Assembly: GCA_041617635.1 (NCBI GenBank)
Contig: JBFJOO010000001.1
Coordinates: 86,285-150,284, forward strand
Direction: 5' to 3'
Origin: JAABRB01 sp041617635
Lineage (GTDB): Bacteria; Pseudomonadota; Gammaproteobacteria; Burkholderiales; SG8-39
DNA length: 64,000 nucleotides
The notes under the pieces were generated by a model. It was not told the origin of the DNA. It worked only from the letters and a program-made list of their open reading frames with translations, and ran no database searches. Both the position numbers and the translations under genes were made by a program. Below, piece after piece: positions 8,865 to 20,103 of the stretch. The first letter of the stretch is position 1. Each line of letters starts with the position of its first letter.

Positions 8865-9950
8865 TCAGCTGGCCGTCTCGAGCGTCGCGCACTTCGAGGC
8901 GATCACTTCCATCAGCTCGTTCCACGATTTCACGAACGCGGCCGCCCCTTCGTCCTGCAGCCGGGCTGCCAGCGCGTCGACGTCGATTCCCGCCTTCGCA
9001 AAGCTCGCCAGCACGGCTTCGCAATCGCCGCCATCGGGGGACATGGCCGCACCGAGCTCGCCGTGGTCGGCAAAGGCTTTCAGGGTGGGCTCGGGCATCG
9101 TGTTCACGGTCAGCGGTGCAGCAAGCGCGTTGATGTACAGAACGTCCGAGGCCTTGGGGTCTTTCGTTCCCGTGCTCGCCATCAGCAGCCGTTGCGGGCG
9201 GGCGCCCGCATTGAAGGCGCGCTGCGAGCGCGGCGAGCGCAGCATCTCGGCATACGCCTTGTATGCGCGCTGGCCGACGGCGATGCCGAGCCGGTTGCGC
9301 AGCGCGTCCGGCGCCTTGTCCTGCACCGCGGCATCCCAGCGGCTGACGAAGAGCGATGCGACCGAACCGACATGCGGATTGAGTCCCGCGGCGATGCGGC
9401 GCTCGATCCCGCGCATGTAGGCGTCGGCGGCGGCGATGTAGTGCTCGCGCGAGAAGAGCAGCGTCACGTTGATCGGCACCCCCGCGAAGATCGCCTCCTC
9501 GATGGCGGGAAGACCTTCGCGCGTGCCGGGAATCTTGATGAAGAGGTTGGGTCGCCCCGCCCGGGCGTGCAGGTCCTTGGCCGCGGCAAGCGTGCTCGCC
9601 GTGTCGTGCGCCAGCAGCGGCGAGACTTCGAGTGACACCCAGCCGTCCACGCCCGCGGTGCGCTCCCACACCGGCTTGAACAGATCGGCCGCACGGGTGA
9701 GGTCCTCGAGGGCCAGCTCGAAGAAGAGCGCCTCGCTCGACTTCGACCCCTTGAGCCGCTTCCGGATCGCGGCGTCGTAGCCGCTGCTCTTCTTGATCGC
9801 CAGATTGAAGATCGTCGGATTCGACGTGAGCCCGGTCACCGACAGCTCGTCGATGTAGCGCTTCAGCGTGCCGGAGTCCAGCAGGTCCCGGGTGATGTTG
9901 TCGAGCCAGAGACTCTGGCCCAGGTCGTGCAGTTTTTGTGTCGCTTTCAT
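8865..9950 (-). CDS. tal: Transaldolase
   Basis: 361 aa, the longer transaldolase type. It transfers a dihydroxyacetone unit from sedoheptulose-7-phosphate to glyceraldehyde-3-phosphate. Family motifs are TSNPTIF at residues 42-48, DGWVSLEVSP at about 102-111, and NLFIKIPGT with the Schiff-base lysine at K139. GVPINVTLLFS and VGSVASLFVSRWD follow. The ATG overlaps the stop of the upstream HAD gene (ATGA); the longer upstream reading is shadow of that gene. It supplies the non-oxidative branch within an otherwise oxidative pentose-phosphate operon. No transketolase is seen in the window. Confidence 0.95.
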   Translation of the reverse strand: MKATQKLHDLGQSLWLDNITRDLLDSGTLKRYIDELSVTGLTSNPTIFNLAIKKSSGYDAAIRKRLKGSKSSEALFFELALEDLTRAADLFKPVWERTAGVDGWVSLEVSPLLAHDTASTLAAAKDLHARAGRPNLFIKIPGTREGLPAIEEAIFAGVPINVTLLFSREHYIAAADAYMRGIERRIAAGLNPHVGSVASLFVSRWDAAVQDKAPDALRNRLGIAVGQRAYKAYAEMLRSPRSQRAFNAGARPQRLLMASTGTKDPKASDVLYINALAAPLTVNTMPEPTLKAFADHGELGAAMSPDGGDCEAVLASFAKAGIDVDALAARLQDEGAAAFVKSWNELMEVIASKCATLETAS

Positions 9951-10651
9951 CGTGGCTCCTTTGCGGCTCGCGGCGTGCGTGTGCTGCCCGCGAGAAAGGT
10001 GGGAAGGTCGTAGGCCAGCAGGTCCGCGAGCCGCTCGACCGTGAGATCCGGCGGCGGAAACGAAGCGAGGATGCCGGGGTCGCGCGCGTACTGGCCCTGC
10101 CTCGGCAGGACGGTGGTCACCCGCTCGCCCCACGTCTCCTTGACCGCGGTCAGGATGCGGAGCTTGTCGTCGACGACGACATAATGCCGGGCCGGGTAGC
10201 GGCGGGCGACGTCGTCCAGCGCCCGTTCTTTGTGGATGTAGATGAGCGCGTTGCCTGCCACGGCGGCGAAGAGGCCGGAGCGCTCGACCTTGCGCGGCTG
10301 GAAGACCACGTCACCGTCCGAGAGGATCACCGTCGGCCCCCAGCCGCAAAATCGCGCGAGAACTTCCAGAGCCCCCGGATAGAGCAGTTCTGCGAACGGA
10401 TAGTCGACCATGAACGACGACATCGACAGGAGGTGGATGTCCTGCGGATGCTCGACCCGGTAGCGCTGCAACGCGCCGAGATAGTCGCGGTAGCCGAGCT
10501 CCGTGAAAAGGCGCTCCTGGATCGCCCAGTACCGGTCGCGGCATTCGGCGCCGAATTCGCGCTCGAGATGCCGTCTGATGTCGAGCTGGAACGCGTCATT
10601 GTCGAGCAGCGTGTTGTCCACGTCGACCAGGAAGACGATGGGCGCGGCCAA
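9947..10651 (-). CDS. HAD-family hydrolase
   Basis: 234 aa from a TTG start three nt after the upstream stop. The haloacid-dehalogenase motif I is clear (FLVDVDNTLLDND, with DxD nucleophile and acid), motif II is VILSDGD, and the late acidic motif is HYVVVDDKL. The cap region has many aromatic residues (GYRDYLGALQRY). HAD enzymes usually remove phosphate from small metabolites. Its place at the head of the pentose-phosphate operon suggests a sugar-phosphate or housekeeping phosphatase, but the substrate cannot be read from sequence. It is coupled to tal by a 4-nt overlap. Confidence 0.8.
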   Translation of the reverse strand: MAAPIVFLVDVDNTLLDNDAFQLDIRRHLEREFGAECRDRYWAIQERLFTELGYRDYLGALQRYRVEHPQDIHLLSMSSFMVDYPFAELLYPGALEVLARFCGWGPTVILSDGDVVFQPRKVERSGLFAAVAGNALIYIHKERALDDVARRYPARHYVVVDDKLRILTAVKETWGERVTTVLPRQGQYARDPGILASFPPPDLTVERLADLLAYDLPTFLAGSTRTPRAAKEPR

Positions 10652-10654
10652 ATG

Positions 10655-11251
10655 TCACTCCACGACGTGGCGCGTGTCGTTCCACAGCCGGATCACGGGC
10701 TGCGACAGCTTGTGCTCGTAACCGAGCACGCTCAGCGCGGCCGTGCCGAGCAGGAAATGCCGGCCCGCCGCCGCTTCCAGTCCGAGCCAGCGCGCCGCGA
10801 GGGTCCGCAGGAAGTGCCCGCTCGAGAAGATCAGCACGGTGCCGGAAACGGCGCGTGCGCGACCCACCACGCGATCCGCACGCGAGCCGACCTGCCCGGG
10901 TGACTCCCCGCCAGGGCATCCGTCGCGAAACAGCTGCCAGTCCGGCTTCTCCTTGTGAATGTCGACGGTGCGGCGGCCTTCGTACGCGCCGTAGTTCCAC
11001 TCGCGGAGATCAGGGTCGATCTCGGCCGTCGCGCCGAACCCGGCCAGCTCGCATGTGCGCGTCGCACGCGCGAGCGGGCTGGTGAAGACTTTCGCGATAG
11101 CGAGGCCGCGCATCCGCTCGCCGAGCCGCCGCGCATTCTGCTCCCCGCGCTCGGTGAGCGGAATGTCGGTCGTTCCGGTGTGCTGGCCGGAAAGGCTCCA
11201 GGCGGTCTCGCCGTGCCGCGCGAGGTAGATGATCGGAAGCGTTTCGCTCAT
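10655..11251 (-). CDS. Histidine phosphatase, resembling Shb17-type sedoheptulose-1,7-bisphosphatase
   Basis: 198 aa. The phosphohistidine motif LARHGET is near residue 10 and the second catalytic His is in SSGHFLRTLAARW. The order of other motifs (REWNYGAYEG, FRDGCPGGES, SVLGYEHKLSQPVIRLWN) is closer, as I recall it, to the yeast Shb17 sedoheptulose-1,7-bisphosphatase group than to cofactor-dependent phosphoglycerate mutase. As the first gene of the operon with transaldolase it fits a step that makes sedoheptulose-7-phosphate. A broad sugar phosphatase is the alternative. Family membership is firm; the substrate is inferred. Confidence 0.7.
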   Translation of the reverse strand: MSETLPIIYLARHGETAWSLSGQHTGTTDIPLTERGEQNARRLGERMRGLAIAKVFTSPLARATRTCELAGFGATAEIDPDLREWNYGAYEGRRTVDIHKEKPDWQLFRDGCPGGESPGQVGSRADRVVGRARAVSGTVLIFSSGHFLRTLAARWLGLEAAAGRHFLLGTAALSVLGYEHKLSQPVIRLWNDTRHVVE

Positions 11252-11432
11252 GAATCAGTCGTGCGGAATGCGACGTGCCCGGGCGAGCCGCCGGCATCTC
11301 GAAGTACGCGTCGACGTCCGGAATGGATGACGCTGACGCGGAACGGTCAGTTCTATAAAGTGTACAGCGATCCGCGCTCGCACGACGCCGGCGGCCGGCG
11401 TTTCCAGGCCGAGGAACCCACGAGGAAGATCG
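11252..11432. promoter_or_regulatory. Divergent control region between the pentose-phosphate operon and the GH63 gene
   Basis: This 181-nt gap separates two divergent transcripts. It contains an AT-rich block unusual for this DNA (TTCTATAAAGTGTACAG near 11352), which could hold a -10 element for the rightward glycosidase gene. No clear -35 box or known operator was recognised. Confidence 0.35.
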
Positions 11433-14135
<2,703 letters not shown>

Positions 14136-14155
14136 CCCGGGGGTGCCGCGTAGCG

Positions 14156-14410
14156 CTAGCCTTCTCCTCGCAATTCGTGAACGCGCTTCAGGATCACGCT
14201 CAGCGCGCGATCGTGAATGCCGCGCTCCTCGAGATGCGCGACGGTCTCTTCCAGGTAGTCGGCGCAGTGCTCGATCGTTCCGGACGCCGACGCAATCCGC
14301 CGCACGATCTCTTCCCGAGGCAGCCGTCCGGCATAGGTCGGCCGCGATTCGTCGATCGCAAACGCTATGGCGGGGACCAACCCGGTGTCGATCCTGACGC
14401 GTACCCAGAC
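14156..14410 (-). pseudogene. chaC: Truncated chaC (gamma-glutamylcyclotransferase) remnant
   Basis: About 84 codons encode a good match to the C-terminal part of ChaC-type gamma-glutamylcyclotransferases: AIDESRPTYAGRLPREE, ASGTIEHCADYLEETVAHLE, GIHDRALSVILKRV. The N-terminal half with the substrate-binding YGSL motif and catalytic Glu is missing. The homology starts abruptly 34 nt beyond the stop of the radical SAM gene, and no good ATG/GTG plus ribosome-binding site precedes it. ChaC degrades glutathione to 5-oxoproline and Cys-Gly; this fragment cannot. It is probably the leftover of a gene cut by insertion or deletion next to the radical SAM gene. Confidence 0.65.
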
Positions 14411-14444
14411 CGGGCCGCCACGACCGACGGACCCTGCGTACCGT

Positions 14445-16265
14445 TCAAACCCGCTCGACCGCCTTCGCGGGCGAGGTGACGGGCGCCGGGACGGCCGTCG
14501 GGATCGGCGCAGCACCCGGGCGGGCGGCCGCGCGCTTGCGCAGCTTGTCGACGGCGGTCTGGCCGCCGTGCGTGGATTTGAATATCTCGAGCTCTTCGTA
14601 CTCGCCCGGCTTCACCGGCGTCATGGCGGTATCCGTGTAGGGCGTCGGATCCTTCATCACCCGCGCGAGCGTGCGCCGGTAGCGCAGGTAGATCGGCAGG
14701 AAACGCGCGTGCTTGGCCACCATCTCCCAGGCGTAGCGGGCATAGAAGACGAGCGGGTTCTCGAGCGGCAAGCCGTGCCGGCGATCGCGCCGATACTTGC
14801 GGCGCACGATGCCGCCCTCGAGCGGATGGACCTTCTCCAGCAGCGGCGGGACGTGAAAGGAGATCAGCTTCCACATCATGTTCTGCGGGTCGTAGCCCCA
14901 CTCCTTCGACCGGCGCAGCACGGTCTCGACGTGCTGTGGCGAATAGTAGAGTTCCCACGCACGACGATAGATTCCGAGCAGCGCCGCGTCGGACATGACC
15001 GCGTGCGGGGTGGTGACGTGGACCACGTCGTACTTGTTCATGTCGCCCTCGAGCTGCGCGCCGGCGAGGAAGAGCTTCTTGTGGTCGGCCGAGCCGGGCA
15101 GCGGAGTGAGGATGAAGAACTCGAGGAGGTCGATCGGGAGCTCGCGCTGAATGATGCCGATGTCGCGCTCGATCGATTCCGGCGTGTCGCCGGGAAAGCC
15201 GAGGATATAGCCGGCATAGGTCAGCGCGCCGACCGCGTGCCATGCCTGGAGCATCGCACGATACTCGGTGATCTGGTTCTGGCCCTTGCGCGCTTCCTTG
15301 AGCGAGTCGGGGTTGATGTTCTCCAGGCCGATGAACACCCGGTTCACGCCGGCGCGCGCGGCCTTCTCGATGAAGCCACGAATCTTGTGGGTCATCGTGT
15401 CGACCTGGGCGACGATACGGATGTTCTGGCCCTCCTCGCGCATCTTGATCAGGCGGTCGAAGATCGATTCCCAGTTCTGGTTGCGCGCCAGGTTGTCGTC
15501 GGTGATGAAGAAATTGTGCACGCCTTGTGCAAGGTTGATGCGCACGATGCGCTCGACGTCGTCGGCGCTACGGGTACGCGACTTGCGGCCCTGCACGTTG
15601 ATGATCGTGCAGAAGCTGCAGAGGAACGGGCAGCCCCGCCCCGCATCGAAGCTCGTGCGCATGCCGCCGGTGCGCGCGACGACGTCGCGCGGCAGATAGG
15701 GAGTCGGTGCGCCCTCCAGACCGGGCAGGTCGTTCATGAAATTGTAGAGCGGCGCGAGCGTGCCGCCGTGCGCGGCCTTGAGCAGCTCCTCGAGCCGGCC
15801 TTCGGCCTCGCCGGCGAAAAGCGTGATGCCGAGCGCCATCGCTTCGCGCAGGTCGGCAGGCGTCTCCGGCAGCATCGCCAGGCAGCCGCTCACGTGGAAT
15901 CCGCCGATCGCCACCGGTATGCCCGCGGCGATCAACGGGCGCGCGATGTCGACGGCGCGCGGAAACTGGTTGGTCTGCACACCGACGAGCGCCACCATGC
16001 CTTGCCCTCCGGCGGCACGGATCGAATCGATGATGCGCTCGGTCCTGATGCGCGTGTTCGTCTCGTCCCAGGCGGTGATGCGGATCTCGACGTCGGGGCC
16101 GAGGACGCGTCGATCAGCGCAGTCGAGCGCGAGGCCGTAGAGCGCGGCGAGCGTGTTAGCGGGAATCGAGGACCTCACCCACTGGATGACGTAGCCGTCG
16201 TCGTCGTAGTGCGAGGGCTTGATGAGATAGAGGTTGAAAACCTGCCGGGTCGCGCTCTCGGCCAT
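14445..16265 (-). CDS. B12-binding-domain-type radical SAM protein
   Basis: 606 aa. The N-terminal 190 residues look like the Rossmann-like cobalamin-binding half (MVALVGVQTNQFPRA, IPVAIGGFHVSG), but a DxHxxG cobalamin signature is not obvious. The radical SAM core starts at RGCPFLCSFCTI, with the iron-sulfur cysteines C212, C216 and C219, followed by FFITDDNLARN and VFIGLENINPDSL. The C-terminal extension (YSPQHVETVLRRS and beyond) is family-like. The ATG has AAAGGA about 8 nt upstream. Related proteins are often annotated as hopanoid- or tetrapyrrole-modifying enzymes; the substrate here is unknown. It is divergent from the citryl-CoA-lyase-like operon. Confidence 0.85.
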   Translation of the reverse strand: MAESATRQVFNLYLIKPSHYDDDGYVIQWVRSSIPANTLAALYGLALDCADRRVLGPDVEIRITAWDETNTRIRTERIIDSIRAAGGQGMVALVGVQTNQFPRAVDIARPLIAAGIPVAIGGFHVSGCLAMLPETPADLREAMALGITLFAGEAEGRLEELLKAAHGGTLAPLYNFMNDLPGLEGAPTPYLPRDVVARTGGMRTSFDAGRGCPFLCSFCTIINVQGRKSRTRSADDVERIVRINLAQGVHNFFITDDNLARNQNWESIFDRLIKMREEGQNIRIVAQVDTMTHKIRGFIEKAARAGVNRVFIGLENINPDSLKEARKGQNQITEYRAMLQAWHAVGALTYAGYILGFPGDTPESIERDIGIIQRELPIDLLEFFILTPLPGSADHKKLFLAGAQLEGDMNKYDVVHVTTPHAVMSDAALLGIYRRAWELYYSPQHVETVLRRSKEWGYDPQNMMWKLISFHVPPLLEKVHPLEGGIVRRKYRRDRRHGLPLENPLVFYARYAWEMVAKHARFLPIYLRYRRTLARVMKDPTPYTDTAMTPVKPGEYEELEIFKSTHGGQTAVDKLRKRAAARPGAAPIPTAVPAPVTSPAKAVERV

Positions 16266-16474
16266 CGAGATCCTTTTAGGCCGGAGGCCGGCCAACATAC
16301 AACCCGACGATGTGCGGGCTGGACACGCAATATCACCAATACCACTGGTGTCACACGCGGAAAGTCCAGCGCGCAACTGGGGGGCATTCTACGCGCGTAC
16401 CGTGCCGGCCGGCATATCATTGAGCGACACAACCCTCATGTAAACGCGGGAATGCGGGTTGCAGGGGAGGCGAA
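16266..16474. promoter_or_regulatory. Divergent promoter region with a CACCA-N7-TGGTG palindrome
   Basis: The 209-nt gap between the radical SAM gene and the citryl-CoA-lyase-like operon contains CACCAATACCACTGGTG at 16334-16350. It is an inverted repeat of the TGGT/ACCA kind bound by many GntR/FadR-type regulators. No such regulator gene is adjacent, so the assignment is speculative. AGGGGAGG precedes the ATG at 16475 and serves as a ribosome-binding site. Confidence 0.35.
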
Positions 16475-17272
16475 ATGAAGCGTCAGTCAACCATCCGTTC
16501 GGATATCGCGTGGAGCACTCCGGAGCGCATCGGCGTGCTCGGATACGATCTGACGCGCGAGCTCATCGGTCGGATCAACCTGGGTGACATGGGGTTTCTC
16601 GAAGTCACCGGGCGATTGCCGAATGCCCGCGAGTCGCGGATGTTCAACGCGCTCCTGGTGACGCTCGTCGAGCACGGGATCGTGCCGTCGACGCTCGCGA
16701 CGCGGTTGACCTACACGGGCGCGCCGGAAGCGGTGCAGGCGGCCGTGGCCGCCGGGCTGCTCGGCCTCGGCAGCGTGTTCGTCGGCTCGACGGAAGGCGC
16801 GGCGCGGATGCTCATCGAAGCGTTGCCGAATCCGCGCGCGCGCGTCGCCCTCCCCGCGCTCGCCGACCGGATCGTCGCTGCGCAGGGCGCAGCGCGCCGG
16901 CCGGTCCCCGGGCTCGGCCATCCGATTCACAAGCCGATCGATCCGCGCGTGCCGCGGCTCTTCGCGCTGGCGCGCGCCAACGGTTTCGGCGGACCATACA
17001 TCCGGCTGATGCAACTCGTCGCGCGTCGCGCGGCAAAGACCCATGGCCGAGCGCTCCCGATCAACGCGACGGGCGCAATCGGCGCCATCTGCTGCGAGAT
17101 GAAGCTCCCCTGGCAGGTGTGCCGCGGGCTCGGCGTGATGGCGCGTGCCGTGGGGCTGGTCGGTCATGTCCTCGAAGAGAGCCGCCGGCCCATGGCGCAG
17201 GAGATCTGGCACCGGATCGAGCACGAAGCCACGACGCACGCACGTGGCCGACTCCGCCGGAAGAAGCGATGA
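16475..17272 (+). CDS. Citryl-CoA-lyase-like protein (short citrate-synthase-fold protein)
   Basis: 265 aa, far shorter than citrate synthase (about 430) and matching the citryl-CoA-lyase-like group. Active-site His equivalents are seen in LVEHGIVPSTLATR (H67) and GLGHPIHK (H149). The usual catalytic Asp context NVDG is replaced by INATGAIGAI near residue 198, so the acid is absent at that place. It may cleave or form a carbon-carbon bond on a CoA thioester, such as citryl-CoA or methylcitryl-CoA, but the Asp loss argues for different chemistry. It is coupled (ATGA) to an acyl-CoA ligase, which could supply its CoA substrate. Confidence 0.75.
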   Translation: MKRQSTIRSDIAWSTPERIGVLGYDLTRELIGRINLGDMGFLEVTGRLPNARESRMFNALLVTLVEHGIVPSTLATRLTYTGAPEAVQAAVAAGLLGLGSVFVGSTEGAARMLIEALPNPRARVALPALADRIVAAQGAARRPVPGLGHPIHKPIDPRVPRLFALARANGFGGPYIRLMQLVARRAAKTHGRALPINATGAIGAICCEMKLPWQVCRGLGVMARAVGLVGHVLEESRRPMAQEIWHRIEHEATTHARGRLRRKKR

Positions 17273-18888
17273 GCGGTTCGCGCAAGCCGATCGACGTGAT
17301 TTCGGACTACCCGGCGCACAGCGGCACGCTGTGGTCGATGCTCGCGAGCCGGGCTGCGGCCGCGCCGGATCGCGAGTTCGTGGCCTTTGCGGGCGAATCG
17401 TCGACCTATCTCGACGTCGCGCACGATGTGGAGCGCGCAGCGGCGCTCTTTGCGGCGCGCGGCGTGCGCGCCGGCGACCGGATCGGGCTCATGTCGCTCA
17501 ACCACCCGTCCACGATCGTCACGTTCTTCGCGCTCGCGCGGCTCGGCGCGATCATGGTCCCGGTCAATCCAGAGTACGGCGCCGAGGAAGCCGGCTACGT
17601 GCTCGGGCACGCGCAGGTGAGCGGCGTGCTGTGCTCGCCCGCGGCCCTCGAAACAGTGCGCGCCGCCTGCGCGAAGGTCGCGCCCGCGCCCTGGCTGATG
17701 CTGAACGAGCCGGGCGATCCGCGGCAGGTGATCTTCGCGGACGCGCTCGAGGACGCGCCGGGCGAGACCCCGGCAGACGCCGGCGCGCCGGATTCGATCT
17801 GCGTCTTCATCTATACCTCGGGCACGACCGGGTTTCCAAAGGGCGTCACTCACAGCCAGCGCAACGTCCTGCTCGCCGGTGAAGGCTTCGTCGAGCGCAT
17901 GCACCTGCAGCCCGAAGACCGGCTGCTTTGCATCCTGCCGATGTTTCACATCAATGCGCTCTTCTACTCGCTGGCCGGGACGCTGGCGGCAGGCGCCACG
18001 ATCGTCCTCGTGCCGAAGTTCTCGGCCTCCGCCTTCTGGAGCACGGTCGCCGAGACGCGTGCCACCGAGGTGAACACGATCGCGGCCGTCTCGAGCATCC
18101 TGACGCAACGGCCGCGCACCGAGTTCGTCCCGGGCCACGGTCTGCGCAAGGTCTACGGCGCCCCCTTCACCGCGGAAACCTACCGGATCTTCCAGGGCGA
18201 ATTCGGCGTGCCGCACCTCGTCGAGGGTTACGGCATGTCGGAGATTCCGGGCGTCCTCAACAATCCGTTCGACGGGCCTCACAAGATCGGCAGCATGGGC
18301 CGGCCGAGCCGGCATCCGGACCACGGCATGGCTTTCGCGGAGATGAAGGTCATCGACGACGCCGGGCGCGACCTCCCGGACGGCGCGACCGGCGAGCTCG
18401 CCGTGCGAACGCCGATCGTGATGAAGGGCTACTACCGCGATCCCGAGCAGACGGCGGCGGCGTTCCGCGACGGCTGGTTCCTGACCGGCGATCTCGGCTA
18501 CCGCGACGCGGAAGGCTACTTCTGGTTCGTGGCGCGCAAGAAGGACATCATCCGCAAGCGCGGCGAGAACATCTCCGGCGCGGAGCTCGACCGGGTGATC
18601 GGCGCGCATCCCGACGTGGCGGAAGCCGCCGCAATTCCGGTGCCCGACGCGCTCGGCGAGGACGAGATCCTGGTCGCCGTGGTGCGCAAGCCCGGGGCGA
18701 CCGTCACCGCGCGCGCCATCGCGGACTGGTGCAGCGAGCGGCTCGCGGCGATCAAGGTGCCGCGCTACGTCGCGTTCGTGGACGCGCTGCCGCACACGCC
18801 GACGCACCGGGTCGCCAAGTTCAAGCTGCGCGCCGACACGACACTCGGGGATAATGCGATCGACCTGAAGGAGGGGGCTGGCTCATGA
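17269..18888 (+). CDS. AMP-forming acyl-CoA ligase
   Basis: 539 aa, ANL superfamily (CaiC/long-chain-ligase-like). It activates a carboxylic acid with ATP to the acyl-adenylate and then the CoA thioester. Motifs in order: FIYTSGTTGFPKGVTH (phosphate-binding loop, about 180-195), FHINALFYSL, VEGYGMSEIPGVLNN, DGWFLTGDLGY, and RKKDIIRKRGENISGAELD. The C-terminal lysine motif reads THRVAK instead of the textbook GKxxK; some ligases of this group share an x-R-x-x-K form. The ATG overlaps the upstream stop (ATGA); earlier in-frame sequence is shadow. The acid substrate is unknown. Confidence 0.88.
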   Translation: MSGSRKPIDVISDYPAHSGTLWSMLASRAAAAPDREFVAFAGESSTYLDVAHDVERAAALFAARGVRAGDRIGLMSLNHPSTIVTFFALARLGAIMVPVNPEYGAEEAGYVLGHAQVSGVLCSPAALETVRAACAKVAPAPWLMLNEPGDPRQVIFADALEDAPGETPADAGAPDSICVFIYTSGTTGFPKGVTHSQRNVLLAGEGFVERMHLQPEDRLLCILPMFHINALFYSLAGTLAAGATIVLVPKFSASAFWSTVAETRATEVNTIAAVSSILTQRPRTEFVPGHGLRKVYGAPFTAETYRIFQGEFGVPHLVEGYGMSEIPGVLNNPFDGPHKIGSMGRPSRHPDHGMAFAEMKVIDDAGRDLPDGATGELAVRTPIVMKGYYRDPEQTAAAFRDGWFLTGDLGYRDAEGYFWFVARKKDIIRKRGENISGAELDRVIGAHPDVAEAAAIPVPDALGEDEILVAVVRKPGATVTARAIADWCSERLAAIKVPRYVAFVDALPHTPTHRVAKFKLRADTTLGDNAIDLKEGAGS

Positions 18889-19799
18889 CCATCAAGATCG
18901 AGTGCGTCTTGCAATGCGAAAACCATCTCGGCGAGGGGCCGGTGTGGGACGTCGAGGAGGGCCGTCTCTACTGGGTGGACGGCACCGGCCGGCGCGTGGG
19001 CAAGCCCTCGCTCTGGCGTATGGACCCGAAGTCGGGCAAGGTTGAGAACTGGTCGCTCGATCACGACGTCGGCGCCATGGCGCTGCGCCGCAACGGCGGC
19101 GCCGTGCTCGCGCTGGACGACGGCTTCTACTTCTTCGATTTCGAGAGCGGCAAGCTCGATCTCATCACGCTGGTCGACGCCGAGCAGCCGCGCAGCCGTC
19201 TGAACGACGGCAAGTGCGACCGCCGCGGCCGGTTCTACGCGGGCGGCATGGACGACAAGGAGGAACTCAAGATCTGCGGGCTCTTCCGCCTCGATCCGGA
19301 CCTGAAGGTGACCAAGGTGGACGACGGCATCATCTGCTCGAACGGCCCGTGCTGGAGCCCGGACAACAAGACGTTCTATTTCGCGGACACCTTCCAGGGC
19401 GAGTACTGGGCGTACGACTTCGACATCGAGACCGGGAATCTCTCGAACAAGCGGCTTTTCGCCTCGTTCAAGGAGGACGCCGGCGTCGCGGACGGCTCGA
19501 CCATCGACGAGGAAGGGTGCGTCTGGAACGCGCAGGTGATCGGCGGCGAGCTCGTGCGCTATGCGCCCGACGGGAGCGTGGAGCGGCGCATCGGCATGCC
19601 GGTGAAGAACGTGACCAGCTTGATGTTCGGCGGCGACCGGCTCGACGAGCTCTACTGCACGTCCATGGCGCGGGTGAAGCATCCCGCGGTGCACGAGCTC
19701 TTCCGGCGGGAAGTGAAGCCGCAGTTTCTCGCGGGCAGCCTGTTCCGCATCACCGGGCTGGGTATCCGCGGACTGCCGGAGCCACGGTTCGCCGGCTGA
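18885..19799 (+). CDS. SMP-30/gluconolactonase/LRE-type lactonase
   Basis: 304 aa six-bladed beta-propeller hydrolase. The metal ligands of the family can be placed in HLGEGPVWD (Glu), ICSNGPCWSPDNK (Asn) and VADGSTIDEEG (Asp). Members open lactones of sugars or other hydroxy acids. The start forms an ATGA overlap with the acyl-CoA ligase, so it is the third gene of that operon. A pathway that opens a lactone, activates the acid with CoA and then acts on it with the citryl-CoA-lyase-like protein is a reasonable inference. The compound is not identifiable. Confidence 0.85.
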   Translation: MTIKIECVLQCENHLGEGPVWDVEEGRLYWVDGTGRRVGKPSLWRMDPKSGKVENWSLDHDVGAMALRRNGGAVLALDDGFYFFDFESGKLDLITLVDAEQPRSRLNDGKCDRRGRFYAGGMDDKEELKICGLFRLDPDLKVTKVDDGIICSNGPCWSPDNKTFYFADTFQGEYWAYDFDIETGNLSNKRLFASFKEDAGVADGSTIDEEGCVWNAQVIGGELVRYAPDGSVERRIGMPVKNVTSLMFGGDRLDELYCTSMARVKHPAVHELFRREVKPQFLAGSLFRITGLGIRGLPEPRFAG

Positions 19800-19861
19800 C
19801 GGGAGGCCCGCGCCTTTCACCGCGGGTCTGCGCGCTGCGGCGGCGGTGGTATCATTTTCCG

Positions 19862-20089
19862 ATGGCATCGCAACCCGCCCTGCGCACGATCCAGCTGTCG
19901 GTCAACGGTGAGCCGCGGCGCTTCGAGGACGCACTCGACGTGGCGCGGCTGCTCGAACGGCTCGATCTCAGCGGCAAGAAGGTCGCCGTGGAGATGAACG
20001 GCGAGATCGTGCCGCGCAGCCGGTATGCGCAGACGCCGCTCGCGGACGGCGATTCGCTTGAAATCGTCGTCGCGGTGGGCGGCGGATAA
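19862..20089 (+). CDS. thiS: Sulfur carrier protein ThiS
   Basis: 75 aa ubiquitin-like protein ending in the required Gly-Gly (VVAVGGG). Its C-terminal glycine is adenylated and thiocarboxylated to deliver sulfur for the thiazole of thiamine. The ATG start is followed by SVNGEPRRFEDALDVARLLERL, normal for the family apart from a slightly long N-terminus. A TATCAT-like -10 lies just upstream (GGTATCATTTTCCG). thiG follows after 14 nt. No TPP riboswitch is visible in the 60-nt leader. Confidence 0.92.
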   Translation: MASQPALRTIQLSVNGEPRRFEDALDVARLLERLDLSGKKVAVEMNGEIVPRSRYAQTPLADGDSLEIVVAVGGG

Positions 20090-20103
20090 CTGGATATTCC
20101 GAC

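Noticed and set aside
19800..19861. Possible TPP riboswitch before thiS
   Set aside because: The leader is about 60 nt and lacks the conserved CTGAGA and ACC(C)TTTGAACCTGATCTGG-type blocks.
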